NCBI GenBank assembly: GCA_025765615.1
Contig: JAIVFJ010000007.1
Location: 124,001-188,000, forward strand
Origin: Zopfochytrium polystomum
Lineage: Eukaryota; Chytridiomycota; Chytridiomycetes; Chytridiales; Chytridiaceae
DNA: 64,000 bases
Direction: 5' to 3'
Positions 13,942 to 25,229 of the stretch are shown in pieces. Numbering within the stretch: the first letter of the stretch is position 1; the number at the start of each line of letters is the position of its first letter. Below the pieces are notes generated by a model. It was not told where the DNA came from, made no database searches, and was given only the letters and a program-made list of their open reading frames with translations. Made by a program: the position numbers and the translations under genes.

Positions 13942-14321
13942 GAAGAGGACGCGAAAGTGGTGGTAAACCAAGGAACAACTGTACATGTTCAAAAGTACCG
14001 CCTCGTGCAGGAGTTGAACCCGGCTCTTCAAGGTAACCAGGGGGGCTAATTCCAGTTCTGAAGGATCAAGAGCCTGTTGGCATACCAGATATGCTATGTG
14101 CTGTTGTCTTCAAACCAAATTGAAAAGAAAAGAATTCTCTCAAACTCCGAAACTCCTCCGCCTTCCTTTGTCTCTGTCAAAGCACTCATTGAGTCATTCC
14201 GATTTTTGACTGTAAGTTTCTTCTCCATTTCTCAGATCTGGAGGAGGCCAGGCGGACAGAGGACAAATTGAAGCAGCTGGAGGACAATGCTAGCCGAATC
14301 GAGGCAGCGGGGTCGAGTTAA
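13942..14321 (+). CDS. Possible small ciliary gene, BBIP1 (BBS18)-like
   Basis: Three short coding-looking blocks lie in a row. Block 1 (13942-14032) includes VHVQKYRLVQELNPALQ. A 23-nt GT-AG gap (14033-14055) would join it in frame to block 2, VLKDQEPVGIPDMLCAVV followed by FKPN, which aligns without gaps over 22 residues to the most conserved stretch of the BBSome subunit BBIP1 (shared V-L, Q, D, V and K-P). Block 2 then meets TGA at 14121. Block 3 (14236-14321) encodes a charged coiled-coil-like end beginning LEEARRTEDKLKQLED and closes with TAA; it follows a GTAAGT to CTCAG gap of only 24 nt. I cannot find a splice pattern that joins blocks 2 and 3 in frame, so the model is broken or incomplete. 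BBIP1 is a ciliary cargo-adaptor subunit, which would fit the dynein neighbour, but the call is tentative. Confidence 0.28.
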
Positions 14322-14533
14322 AGCAACGTGAAGCAGGATGGGTCCGACTTGGAATGAAGTCGGATTCAATTTGTTTTGATCTCAAAAAGGATTTTGTTTC
14401 AAGTGGGCTCCCCAAAGTTTTAGGGATATTGCTGTAAGGTCCATAAGCCATTTCGAAGCTACAAAATGACGGCATCCGCGCGGGGCATCAACAGAAAGGT
14501 GGTCAGATTGTTCAAAAGCAAGTGAATCCAGTA

Positions 14534-17500
14534 TTACGAGGTGCGGCTTGGTTTAACTGAACGCGGCCTTACCCTGGCATGAGGGTCAAAAAGAAAGTGA
14601 AACAGAAACTGCTGATTAAGGAAATTGAGGAACAAACCAAAGAACCCGGAAACTTGGCTCGAAAAACCAGTCGCGAAAAGCAATGAGACCTCCAAAACAG
14701 CATAAGCAGTAAGCAAACAACGAAATACCCACAAAAAAAAAACAGGAACAAGAATTACACCACGACCTCCACCACGGCCGCCGCCAGGTACAAGTCCTGT
14801 CGTCCATTTCGGCACGGCCTTCTGCACCCTCCGCATCACCTCCCCGCTCGCGAACCCGCTACCGGCGGTCGGCCACCGCCACCGCCCGTCGCCGCCGTTG
14901 CCGCCGCCCTCCCACAGCTGCGACATCTGGTACGTGTCCTTTTCCACCGCGGCCAGCGTCACCGTCAGGTTCGGCTGCTCCGCGGTAACGGGGTACGTCA
15001 GGCTGACGGTGTACACGTTGGACAGGTGGCCGGCGGCGACGCGGACCGTGTGCAAGCGGTGGCCAGGGCGTCGGCGGGAAGGAGAGGGACCAGGAGGTCA
15101 GCGTCGCGTTGAAGACGAGCGTGGTCCCTGGGGGGAGGGAGATTGGGGGGAAATTGCAAAAATGTTAGCAGTCGTCCAAAAAAACACAATCATCTCGCAC
15201 TAGGAATTTAGGAGGGGAAAAAGGTACTCACAATGGTGGTGCGGGTGGTACACTTGCAATGTCACCGTCCTCTCTCCCTTCGCGTCGTTCATGACGCTGT
15301 CGAGCACTTCGACCCGCGGCGGAGGCAGCTCGCCCGCAGCGACGGGAACGTCCGATATGTCGAACGTGTAGGCGCCGACGAAGCGCGTCAGCGGGTACAG
15401 CGGCGACCACGTCACGTCGCGGGCCGCCGCGGGCTGCGGCGCGGGAACCGGCTGCCCGAGCGCGTCGGCGATGTGCGAGAGCGCGAGCGGCATGCAGGCG
15501 GGGTCGGCGTCGGCAATGTCGAGGGCGCGCGATTTCGGCGCGGACGGGCGGTAGTCGCGGGTGTACTGGATGACTAGGCGCTGTCGCGGGGATGGGGGAC
15601 AGGGGGTAAGGGAAGGTGGGTGTCACTATGCGGTGCTGTGAGATTATCTAGGAAACACGGAGTGAGAACCTTTGGGTGCGCCTCGTCGAACGGAAAAGTG
15701 TTCGCCATGACCACCGCAACCGCCAGTGCGCCGGCGGCGACGGCGGTCAGCAGCCGCCGGAGTCCGCGGCTCGAGAACCGCCCTGACAGCGCCATCATCG
15801 GCAGCGAACCCACGGAGAAGATGAGCCCGGCCAGGAAGCCCAGCACGATGTCGCCGGGGGTCTCGATGCCGAGGCGTCCCGTCAGCGGAACAAAGAGGGT
15901 GACCGCCATGCGGGCAAAGAAAGAGAGGAGCGCCCACGGAAGACACGCGACGATGTAAGACTCTGTGCGGATGGGAGCCAGGGGGTTGAAAGGCGCGTTT
16001 CGCTTGAACGAGAGGAGGCGGTCCAAGGCGAGGCCTGCGATTGTGCACAGGAGGTGCAGGAACACTGCGTACGATGAGCCGAAGCGGATACCGGTGCCAA
16101 TTACGAGCAGCAACGATTCCAGTAGGATCATTCCCGCCCAGAGGCGACGCTCAACCGACGCCGTCGGGTCTGTTGGGACAAGCCCGCGGGTCAGGATTTG
16201 GGTGCCGACGAGGGCTTTGACGAGTTGGATTAGAAAGCGATATTCAATCAAGCACAATTAGACTCACCAAAAGCGCTCGTGGGCATGTACAGCAGCATCG
16301 CCCGCCATCCGGCCTTGAACCACGTCATCGGTGTCTTCAGAACAAAGTGGAACACGGCGCCAAGAACGGCTGGCGCCAGCAGCGTAGCGATAAATGACAT
16401 GGCAACGGCGGCAAAAGTCGTGAGCACGGCTGCCGCACTGCGTCCGCCACGCCTCTTTGCAGCAGACTGTCGATCCGACCGCGCGAAACCAAAGCCGTAC
16501 TGGAGGGCCACGTACGCTCCGACAGCAATCAATGCCGCATGCAAAAGAGTCGCCGTGCTCCAGTCGTAAACAAAGAAGAACAAGCCAAGAAGGTCAAAGT
16601 ATATGAAGTCCCGCGACATTTTGAATGTTTCGATCGGCGCGCTAATAATGAGGTCAAGGGCGAGGCCAGTGACGGTCTCTCCGATGTATTGGCATACTCC
16701 TGGACGGATAGCAGAGTACGTGTCCATGATCGTGTGGTAAACGTAAGAGTTCTGGTACAGAGCAAAGTCCTATTCAAAAGCGATCAGAAATGCAGCACGC
16801 AAACGTCAGGTGTCTCTCGTACCAATCCGACCAAACCGCCGTGGTCCACAAACTGCCTGAAGTCCGTGTCGCTGTTTATGAGTCCAATCTTGAATACGTC
16901 GTTGGAGAGAACGCTGCCGTGCTTCCATCCGACGCGTCGGTAAGCGTCGACGAGACCCCTGGCGTTAGCCTGGAACAAGATGCCCTTGCCGTCATTGCCC
17001 ATAGCCTCAAGGTTCAAAAAAGCACGGATGTTTTTGAACAAGGGGCTGTTCATGATAAATCTGAGCAATCACCACGGGGAGAGCGGAACGCGGTCAGTCA
17101 AGCCAACTCAAAATATATTGGAGTCCGCGCTCACCCATGCGAGGCGTCCAGCTGAGTTTCCTCCGCGCCGTTGAACAAGCAAGATTAAGGAGTTTCGCAT
17201 TGGCTTCTCGTTGAGCTGCGACAAGGCGAGCCAGTTCCAGCATGACGGACACGCCGAGTGCGTCGTCCGTCGCGCCGGGGGTGCCGATCTGCGAGTCGTA
17301 GTGCGAGTTGACGAGCAGCGCGTTCTCGTTGCACGCAGGGCCGCAAGAGATGCGGACGACAATGTTGGTGACGTTCGTGTAGATTTTGTCGACGTTTTCG
17401 CCCACGAAAAATGTACGTGTGCGAGCCGGTGGCGGTTTCGATGGAAATGTCTGGAAGTTGTTAAAAAGTTAGAAAACAAGGGGGGCAAGGAGGACGGCGA

Positions 17501-18042
17501 CTGTCAAACTTGCCGAATTCTTTGACGTTTGGGTTCGTCTTCGCGATCGCCTTGTACTCGTTCAGTTTCCCAATGATGTACTGCTCAGCCAGGATTTCTC
17601 CGACGGTCCCGGTCATGCCTTTTTTTTAGGTGAGAAGCCAAATCACACTGGTGAGTCACTTGAGCTGCCCGCAGCCCAAAGGTGCAAAGAGAGAAACTCA
17701 ACGAAAGCCAATCTCCTCCGCGAGGATCCTCGTGTGGTTGAGCGCCACGGCCTCTGAGAAGCGGGCGCCGGCCGCCGCCTCGTCCAGCAACACGGGAGCG
17801 GGAAGCCATGCGTGGTTCCACCAGCCGAGCGGAACGAGGACGAGGGCGAGCGCAGCCAGCGAGAGCAGGAGCGCAGCGTTTCCGAGGCCGCTGACGCCGC
17901 CGCGGCCGCGGCTGGAGCCAGGCGGCGGTCCTCCTGCGCTCGTCGCCGCCGGCCGCTGTTGCTGCTGCTGCTGCTGCCGCCGAAGCAGCGTCGACGTCGA
18001 GGTCGACGTCGATGACGATGACGAGGGTGCCTGCCTGATCAT
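14534..18042 (-). CDS. ERMP1: ER membrane M28-family metallopeptidase, ERMP1-like
   Basis: A zinc aminopeptidase-like membrane protein of the ER (ERMP1/Fxna family). The N-terminus (ATG at 18042) has a serine/threonine and poly-glutamine stretch, then one hydrophobic segment. The peptidase core shows the M28 ligands: NSHYDS (His), GATDDAL (bridging Asp), NGAEE (catalytic Glu), LEAMG, SDTDF (Asp) and VYHTIMDT (His). Several transmembrane segments follow (about 16700-15600). The C-terminal exons run through 15500-14790; the exact end is uncertain and I give the first stop in the open frame. The donor after SHG and the acceptor before FIMNSP join cleanly (about 17137-17069). A frame break occurs between KLLN and LFNGAEE near 17178-17190, and a second frame switch is likely near 15062. 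The part below about 15600 is notably GC-rich. The gene converges on the dynein gene. Confidence 0.85.
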
Positions 18043-18334
18043 TGTCGGTTTTTTTTTTTCTTCGGTGCTAGTTTGTCTGTCACCCCCCTTTCCCCTTATG
18101 CCTTTTGTGTGTGCAGCTACTAATACTTGGTGTCACAGTCTCCGACTGCTCACACGACCTTCGGACAAATGAATTTTTCCCTCCAAAAAGCCACAGTGAT
18201 GACGCAATGCGCCACCAGCCAGGCTGCTTCGCTCTGGTGGTTAATAACAACAGTCTTCAATTGCTTGGGCAAACAAAAACAGCACACAACAAGTGAGGGA
18301 AAAACCCGTGGAGAGAATCATCTCCCCACTCGGC

Positions 18335-20004
18335 TCAGCTCTGCCCATCTGGCTGCTGGAACTGCGGCGCCCCGCCCGCTGCGTAGTACTGTGCCGCATA
18401 GTACTGCGCATACGCATCCTGGTAACCGTCGTAGCCCTGAGGCATGCCATACGCGTCGTACCCGTACCCGGCCGCTGCTGCTCCGCCTGGAGCAGCCGGC
18501 GCTCCAGCTGCCGCGGCGCCTCCGTCGATGGGCCCACCCGACGGCGGTGGAGGTGGGGGTGGCGGCAATGCACCATACGGCCCCATCGACCCAGGCGGCG
18601 GAGGAGGCGGCGGCGCCGACATGGGCGGCATCCCAACGGGAGGCATACCGTAAGGATTGTAACCGTACATGTAAGGGTTGCCCATCCCGGAACCAGGGGG
18701 ACCCCCACCGAGGTGGATCGGCGCACCCGACGGCGCCATGGGCATCGGTGCAGGCGGAGGCCGGGACTTGAAGCGTTCGTGCTCGTCTTTCACCGTCTTG
18801 ATCAGGTCCGCGCAGAGCTGCTTGGCCTTATCGACCGACTCGTCATTTGGCCCAGAAACGAAAATGTGCATTGGCTCCTGCGCAGTCTCAGCAGCCCCAG
18901 GACCCTCGTACGCAGATCCTTGGCCGCGCTGAGACCGTTGGGAAGTTATTGAGCAAACAAGACGTGGGGAAGAGGCGAAAGGAGAATGTGGTTTGTTGGC
19001 GGAGATGTTGGTGCGTGTTTTTAACGGTTGTAGACAGTAAGTGTGCGATATTCCGCGTGGTGTACGTTAGTGAGAGGGATTTGCAGTCAGTACATCAACC
19101 CGGTGAACAGACGAAAGGAGCAGAAGCGGATTCAGGGAGATTTGGGGAACAGGCGCCTCATGACAACGCGACCGCGTTTTGATTAGCTGTCAGCACACGC
19201 GACTAAGAACCTACCAAGATAACTCTAGTGCCAGTAACCTGCTGAATATGCTTGACATACTGCCCTTGTGGTCCAACGATTTTGGCGCGGACGTTAAAAG
19301 ACCTTTCCGGCTCAAAACCAATATAAACGTTCGCTGTGACCTGCAGAGTGAACAGTCTCAGTATATCATGAGGTAATGGAAGGAAAGCTGAACCTGGGCC
19401 GGACGCGCGGGGAATCCGCCAGGTTGATATCCACCGGCCTTGTCGTTCGCCGGCGGCAAAGCAGCCTGCGTCATCAATTCCTCAATCTTGGCGACTGCGG
19501 CGTTCAGAATTTCCTCGGACACTGCGCTAACGTGAAGGTAGAGCGGAGGATCCTTCTCTGTGGCAAGCGACTTGTCCGAGTAGTACTTCCCGCGCGTGAC
19601 AACGTCCGCGCCCGAGCTCTTCTTGATTTCGGCCTGCATTGACCCTTTTGTAAGAAGATATCTGTTTTTCAGGTCATTGATCTAAAGTATGGCGTCAGAT
19701 TAGACGGGGACTTCAAGTTGAAAAAAACAGTCCTCACCTCAATGTCTTTCGTGTATTCGACTGGCCGCTGCAAAGCATTGACTTTCAATTAGAAGTGCTT
19801 TTAGGTAACGTCGGTCGCAATACTCACAGATGGGCCAGCCGCCGATACGGCAGCTTTCAAACTATCAGGAAGTACTGGAAGCTTAATGACATTTCCGGAC
19901 GGAGAAACAGCCGAAACTAGTCCACTTGGGGCTGCAAGTTTTTGCGTTGCTAGGGTGGCTGTTACCCTCGACGCAGCGAGAGCAGCCAAAGCCTTTGAAT
20001 CCAT
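18335..20004 (-). CDS. KHDC4: KH domain RNA-binding protein, KHDC4-like
   Basis: Related to KHDC4 (BLOM7), an RNA-binding protein linked to splicing in animals. Starts at ATG 20004 with an alanine-rich N-terminus (MDSKALAALAASRVTATLA). Next is the first KH-like block: YTKDIE, then INDLKNRYLLTKGSMQAEI with SGADVVTRGKYY, matching the family pattern of an early NDV..CRN.LT segment followed by TRG. The second KH block (19350-19190) carries YIGFEPERSFNVRAKIVG, PQGQYVKHIQ and TGTRVILVG. A helical stretch ending KTVKDEHERF follows, then a long proline/glycine/tyrosine-rich tail (about 120 residues) ending PDGQS. Introns near 19640-19730 and 18930-19190 divide it. The start lies 425 bp from the RER1 start, head to head, so the two may share a promoter region. 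Nuclear role is inferred from the family. Confidence 0.86.
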
Positions 20005-20428
20005 GACTACTGATGAAGATGAATCGCTCGCTGAAACTGGAGGGCGTTCTGGAAGAGGGTGGTGATCTGCTTTGACGCGCTTGTCATCGCTATTCCCTTG
20101 GATCGCGGTAGTGACGGAGTCCGGGGCTACGTCCCACTTTCTCTTTCTTTGGAAGGGTTAGGCATTTTGCTGCTCCACCCACATCGCCGTTTCCCGCCAA
20201 AAGTTACGCCGGATCTTACCGCTTCTCAGACGGGCCAGTCGGATGCCGAGGCCGAGGAGGCCGTTGGCGTTGAGGTCATCATCCAAGAGGGGGGTGACGG
20301 GAGGGGCTGGGCTGCAGCAATGCAGTCGATCGCAGTCGATCGAGGGGGAGGAAAGGAAACAACGAAAGAAAATAGGAAAGGGCCGAGCCTTGATCAAGAA
20401 ATTGACGCAGCGACAAGATCAAACGAAA

Positions 20429-21400
20429 ATGGACGGCGCCGGATCGTCCTACGTCGACAGCCCCAACGGGGCCGCAAGCGCAGCTGCTCGCCCTCCAACG
20501 GGTACGCCTCTCAAACACCCTTTTACTCTTGCACTCTGCATTTAACCCGCGTTCATCCATTGTGCGAGCCACAATCGGTCTCCGCGTCGGTTCATCTCGC
20601 CACTCCCTCCTTTCCCGATACAGTTTTACTTGACTCGCGAAAAGAATACAGCCTGATCCCTAAATTCTCTTCTCGTGCAACCAGAGATTTCAAACGATCC
20701 TTGATCAGACGACCCCATACTACACTCAGCGATGGGTCGGAACAGGCGGTCCTGCTGCTTCTCTACTTCATCCGCGTGTGGATCTTGGCCGCCTTCTACA
20801 TTGTCACGGTAGGTGGCTTTTTATTTACACTTCTACTCGCAGCTAACGACTTTTTGAAAACAAAACATTTTCCACATCAACTCGTACAGTACGCCCTCGG
20901 AATCTACCTCCTGAACCTCTTCCTCGCCTTCCTGCAGCCGAAATTCGACCCTGCCATGGAGTTGGATGACGAGGGTGAAGACGCAGAGGAGGGACCAGCT
21001 CTGCCAGTGAAAGCCGATGACGAGTTCCGCCCGTTCATCCGGAGGCTCCCAGAGTTCAAATTTTGGTTTGTTTTCAGCCTTTTACTTGATTGTCCTGTTT
21101 GTCGGTTTGTGCTGAGCTGCAAATGCCAGGTACTGGGCGACACGAGGCATTGTGACCGCGCTCGCCTGCACGCTCGTGCCGTTCTTCGATATCCCTGTAT
21201 TCTGGCCGATCCTAGTGTAAGTTACCCCGCGTTCCGCCTCAGCGAGGCGTACGCCTTTCTTACTCGCTTGCAGTCTGTACTTCTTCGTTCTTTTGGGCAT
21301 CACCATGAAGCAACGCATAATGCACATGATCAAGTACAAGTACGTTCCGTGGAATGTCGGCAAGAAGCAGTACAAGCAAGCCGGGTCACCAAAAAAGTAG
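20429..21400 (+). CDS. RER1: RER1, Golgi-to-ER retrieval receptor
   Basis: RER1 returns escaped ER membrane proteins from the cis-Golgi in COPI vesicles. Translation likely starts at 20429 (MDGAGSSYVDSPNG). Downstream exons give LDQTTPYYTQRWVGT, LLLLYFIRVWILAAFYIVT, then after an intron YALGIYLLNLFLAFLQPKFD, the acidic loop, and the hallmark EFRPFIRRLPEFKFW; final exons give FFDIPVFWPILV, TMKQRIMHMIKYKYVPW and end GSPKK before TAG (21398-21400). Four membrane segments fit the family. The exon around 20690-20810 changes frame: RWVGT is in one frame and AVLLLL in the next, with one extra G at 20745-20746 explaining it and restoring the usual spacing. Exon boundaries between 20510 and 20690 are not resolved. 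A long unrelated open frame runs through here and should not be annotated. Confidence 0.88.
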
Positions 21401-21694
21401 GGGAGGTCAATGGAACCGTCGCTGGCAGCTTTTTTTCTTTGTTTGAGTTGGTTTTCTGTATTAGGCTTCGAAAGCGCTCCTTCATCCTTTCATCGTCCAT
21501 GTCCACCTCTGTAATGACGTTTGGAAAACAGTTTGTTCTTCCTGGAGCTTGCAGTCTCCATAATCATCCAATGCGGTTGGTCTTGGGGACTTTTCGAGGC
21601 TTTCTTACAATCGGCATGATTTGCAGTAAAGCCGGTCAAGACCTCCGTCATTTCGACCCTGGGTCGATATTCTCCCGATTGTCGTCTTGGCAAA

Positions 21695-23731
21695 CTAGTT
21701 AGCCGAAATTATCGAGATAATGTCTTCTCTCTTACAGGTCCAAAATCCTCGGCAGTCCGTTAAAATATTTACAATTGTGCCGCCCACACCGCACTTCAAC
21801 AAGTCTGCGAACGCTTTGTGTCTAGTGGCTTTGCTCATGGGTCTGGCACTCACCGTTTAAAGTAATCTTGTTTGGGGTGGCGGGGTTGGCCATATCGAAC
21901 ACTTCGTTCTAGTTTACGACTCTCAGTCAGTAGACAGAGCGGGCCGATTGCTTACAGTGACATCATCAACACCAACAGCTTCATGTCCGAACGCAACCAT
22001 CTTCTCAATCACAGCCTGAGTTATCTGACGTCAGAAAAACAACTAGATAGCTGGGAAAAAAAAAACCACCTTGAAGAGCAGGCGAATTGTAAAATCGTCC
22101 AAATAGCCTTGGTTCTTCACGTCAAGCAACTTGAAGCTGTAAGCGATCGCTTCGGGGGTCGAAAAGTTTTCGGTTGCAAGAACAAAATCCAAGTAGCCCT
22201 TGTAATCCTTTTTCGAATCAACGTATAATGGGTTTCAGCAAACGTTTGCACATGCTGCTTGGACTGACCAACTCGGAGTTGTAAGTTTGATACTCTGCAG
22301 AATAGTGCTTTGTTAGACAAATCATCCCGTAGACTTGTTGAGAAGCACCTTGAAAAAGTCGATCCAGGTAAACATCTGTCAGCGTCGAGTTGTTGAACTT
22401 GGCAAGTTCTTTTCGGCTTAACATCCCGTTGTGGTCCACATCAAGATTGAGGAATTGGCCTGTTACCAAAAGATAATTTCAATCAAGTAGCCGGGAAGGT
22501 GCACGAATTTGCGAACCGTATATTCTTAGAGTTGAGTAGGAAGAGAACCAATTGCTTTGCTCAAAATCCTTGGGCAGTTCCGGCTCCCGCAATTCGAAAA
22601 GCTCGGTCAAAATCGGGGATAGCAATATGCTCTGAATGCTTATGCGCCCTGGTTTCACTTGAACGTCAACGAAGTTCATAAGGAAGACGTGACACACCTC
22701 TACGAAGTGGGTCCAGAAAGAAGATAAACTTCCGAACTGCTGTGCAAATGTAGAATTTGTGAAAGGAGCGGCTAACGGACCCCAGCTTGAGGGAGGGTAT
22801 CAGATCGGAGATGTATTCTTGCATTTCCTTTACAACAAGGTCAGACTACCGTTGCGCACTCTTGATACAAACTTACATCTTCCGTAAGGTACCCGTCGTG
22901 ATCGCCGTCATACACGCTGATATCAAGTCTCGCCTGCATTAGCGAAACTGGAATGTTCTCAGTTCAACCATGTCTTTGTACAAAAGACTCTCACCTTTTC
23001 TCAAGACATAGTTGAAAAACTGCAGCACGGATATTCGGCCATAATTGTCGGGCACAAACCTCAGAAAGGTGTTTGCCCGAAAGTACCGGTGAAACTTTTC
23101 CGGCAGCTTTTTCTTGATCGCCAGGAAGTCGGTGTACGTGAGCTTCTACAGTGGAGGAGCGGCCAATGTCAGTAGGAACTTTCGGGTTTGGTGGTTGCGA
23201 GCTCCTCCACTAAACTCTTTCTTCGTCGGGCCCGTCCGTTCCTCGCTCGCATAAACTATCCCAAAGCATATCAAGATCTTCGTTGGTAAGCAGAAGATCT
23301 TTTTCTCGCTCGTAAAAGGCGGCGCGCGCAGCAACTTGAACCGCTTCCTGTAGAGGTCCCGGCTTTGGTTTCTGCAATGCGTACTCGGGATTTCAGTTCG
23401 GCCGTAACGACACGAGGATAACAAGACGAAATGCCAAGAGCACCTTCACGAAGAACCGAGGAATCACATCCTGCAGAAGCGCATCATATGTTAGGAGGTG
23501 ATGCAGTTAACGAAGCGAGAATGCTGCACGCACCAAGGACGATGGCACAGGCGCCGATGAGTCCGTCGACGCTGATCCAGGGGCCTGGGGTCCCATATTG
23601 GCAGTCGGTTCGGTTGAGTGTGCATCTCCATTGCGCGGTCCGGTCCCGTTACTACTATCTACGCTCGGATTGCTGTTGTCGCTCGGGCTCGGAAGGGGCG
23701 ATTGATCGTCGTGGTGTTCTTGACGGCCCAT
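21695..23731 (-). CDS. PPP2R3C: Protein phosphatase 2A B''-gamma regulatory subunit, PPP2R3C-like
   Basis: EF-hand regulatory subunit of PP2A (also called G5PR). Start ATG at 23731 opens a serine/proline-rich N-terminus (MGRQEHHDDQSPLPSPSDNS). Recognisable blocks in order: DVIPRFF; LQEAVQVAARAAFYEREKD with LLTNEDLDMLW; the exon with SPILTELFELREPELP and NWFSSYSTLRIYG; FLNLDVDHNGMLSRKELAKF, a canonical calcium-binding EF-hand loop; DYKGYLDFVLATEN; SFKLLDVKNQGYLDDFTIRL, the second EF-hand-like loop; EVFDMANPATPNKITL; and TDCRGFWTCKRED before the TAG at 21697-21695. Order and spacing match animal PPP2R3C. At least seven short introns. It converges on RER1 with about 300 bp between stops, and its start is about 280 bp from the TFB4 stop. 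Confidence 0.88.
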
Positions 23732-24009
23732 GCCTTCGGGTTGTCAGATTTTTGGCTTTCCGACAAGACACGCTTGGGGGAAACAGAAACGGGACCAATC
23801 AAACGCAGAGCACTACCAGGATTTCGATGAAGGGTCACGCTTTTTGCAAGAGACTGGGAGATTAGAGTGTTCGGTGCTAAGGAAGCATTGTTATATTGGT
23901 GGAGGCAGAAGTTTGCCATATGCCGTGTTATCTTTTGAGTTCAGACAAAGCTGATATCTTGCATTCTCCCCAAACGTATTACTGTTAGCCAAGACCCACA
24001 CATTCAAAA

Positions 24010-25168
24010 TCAATCCATTGGCGTATGGCACGTGGAGCAAGCAGGAACTGGCCCACAGAACACTTTTCGGAGATGGAGACGAGTGAGTCGAGATCGTGGG
24101 ACCGGTCGGGTAGTTATCTCACCAGAGAGGCATACAGAACAAACGAACGCTATATCAGTCACTTTCCGGTGGCAGAAACAAGCAGCTCTGAAGTCAAATT
24201 TGTCAAGCCCTGGCAAACAAAGAACCTTCCTAATGGACGGTTCTGGCAAAAAGGCATACTGGAAACGATACTGTTAGCTGCTGCGTGAAGGAGTCTCCTT
24301 TCCGCTCACCACAAGATGCGCAATTAGATTTGTGAATCTCGAATCTCCTCGAACACCCCCACCAGTGCTGTAGGCGGCTGGCGAGAGAAAGCTACTTGTC
24401 GGAAACCGTAAACGCCGGCAGAACATCGATGGGGACCGACTGTGGCACGATGAAAAAAGAGGAACAGTGGGGATAGCGACACGACGTATCCGTACTTACA
24501 AACTTCTTTGCGGCAAAAATATATCATAATGGATATGTACTCGTGCGACGAGTCAGAGGACACAGAGAGAATCATAATTCGTGCGCTGATATTTGAAGAT
24601 TCCTCCGCTTTCCGCAACCTATTAATATCTGCAGGTGGCAATGAGAATAAATGGCGACCGGCAGCTCACATGCTAGTGCCTTGAAAATGAAATCATTGTG
24701 ATTCCGAGCGCCATAGACGCCCAGCTTGGCCAGTCTCGACAGCCGTATCCGTGTCCATTTGATCACGTTGCTGGATTTTTGTCTGCCGATCCAGCCTACG
24801 CCGCTCAGTCTTAATGATTCGTGTCGCTTCCCGATAAGATCCGCCGTGTAATACTAAATGAGAATCACTCTTTTGGATGCAGCGATGATCGCGAGCTGTT
24901 GTCGAATAGAAAGTGGCGTTGATGATTGCATGTGCTCCATGACTTGAGAAAAGTGCACGGCTGGCCGATCGGGGTCCGCCGCGGCACGAGCCCACATGAA
25001 AGGATTGAGATCTAGTATTAAGACCAGCAAGACCTTGGCATCTTCTCTTTCGTGTAAGTTTGCGAGCTCTGTCAGTGGAGTTGCAGGGCCACGCACCGTC
25101 CTCAGAGTTGGGTGCGGCTGTGGTGGACATGTCGGTTGGTGTTGACAAGTTCCGTCGCGATCTGCCAT
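24010..25168 (-). CDS. GTF2H3: TFIIH core subunit TFB4 / GTF2H3 (p34)
   Basis: Subunit of the TFIIH core needed for RNA polymerase II initiation and nucleotide excision repair; it has a von Willebrand A-like fold and a C-terminal C4 zinc module. Start ATG at 25168. Exon 1 shows LLVLILDLNPFMWA (the vWA-like start strand) and RQQLAIIAAS. A middle exon gives INRLRKAEE, ARIMILSVSSDSSHEY and then IFAAKKFV in another frame. The C-terminal exons show KFDFRAACFCHRKV, FVCSVCLS and CGPVPACSTCHTPMD before TGA at 24012-24010, matching the family zinc-binding cysteines. The change of frame near 24510-24530 falls in a TATATA tract inside the strongly conserved IM-x-IFAAKK block. Divergent from FIBP, with 61 bp between the two ATGs. 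Confidence 0.86.
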
Positions 25169-25229
25169 ACGCTTGGACTTGACTTGCCCCAGATCAGCGC
25201 CAGCGAAGATGTGGTCAACCTACGTGACA
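25169..25229. promoter_or_regulatory. Compact shared 5' region of TFB4 and FIBP
   Basis: Only 61 bp separate the two divergent start codons, so core promoter elements and both 5' UTRs must overlap or lie inside the neighbouring gene. No TATA box is visible. Confidence 0.5.

Noticed and set aside
13990..14075. tRNA-like T-arm on the minus strand (GGGTTCAACTCC)
   Set aside because: Only one arm fits; no matching acceptor stem or anticodon arm at the required spacing, and the plus strand is coding-like there.
15228..15626. Arginine/alanine-rich frames overlapping the ERMP1 C-terminal exons
   Set aside because: Composition artefacts of GC-rich sequence; no conserved motif.
20059..21702. 547-codon open frame over the RER1 locus
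   Set aside because: It runs through introns and mixes frames; only pieces match RER1. It is a read-through artefact, not a separate protein.
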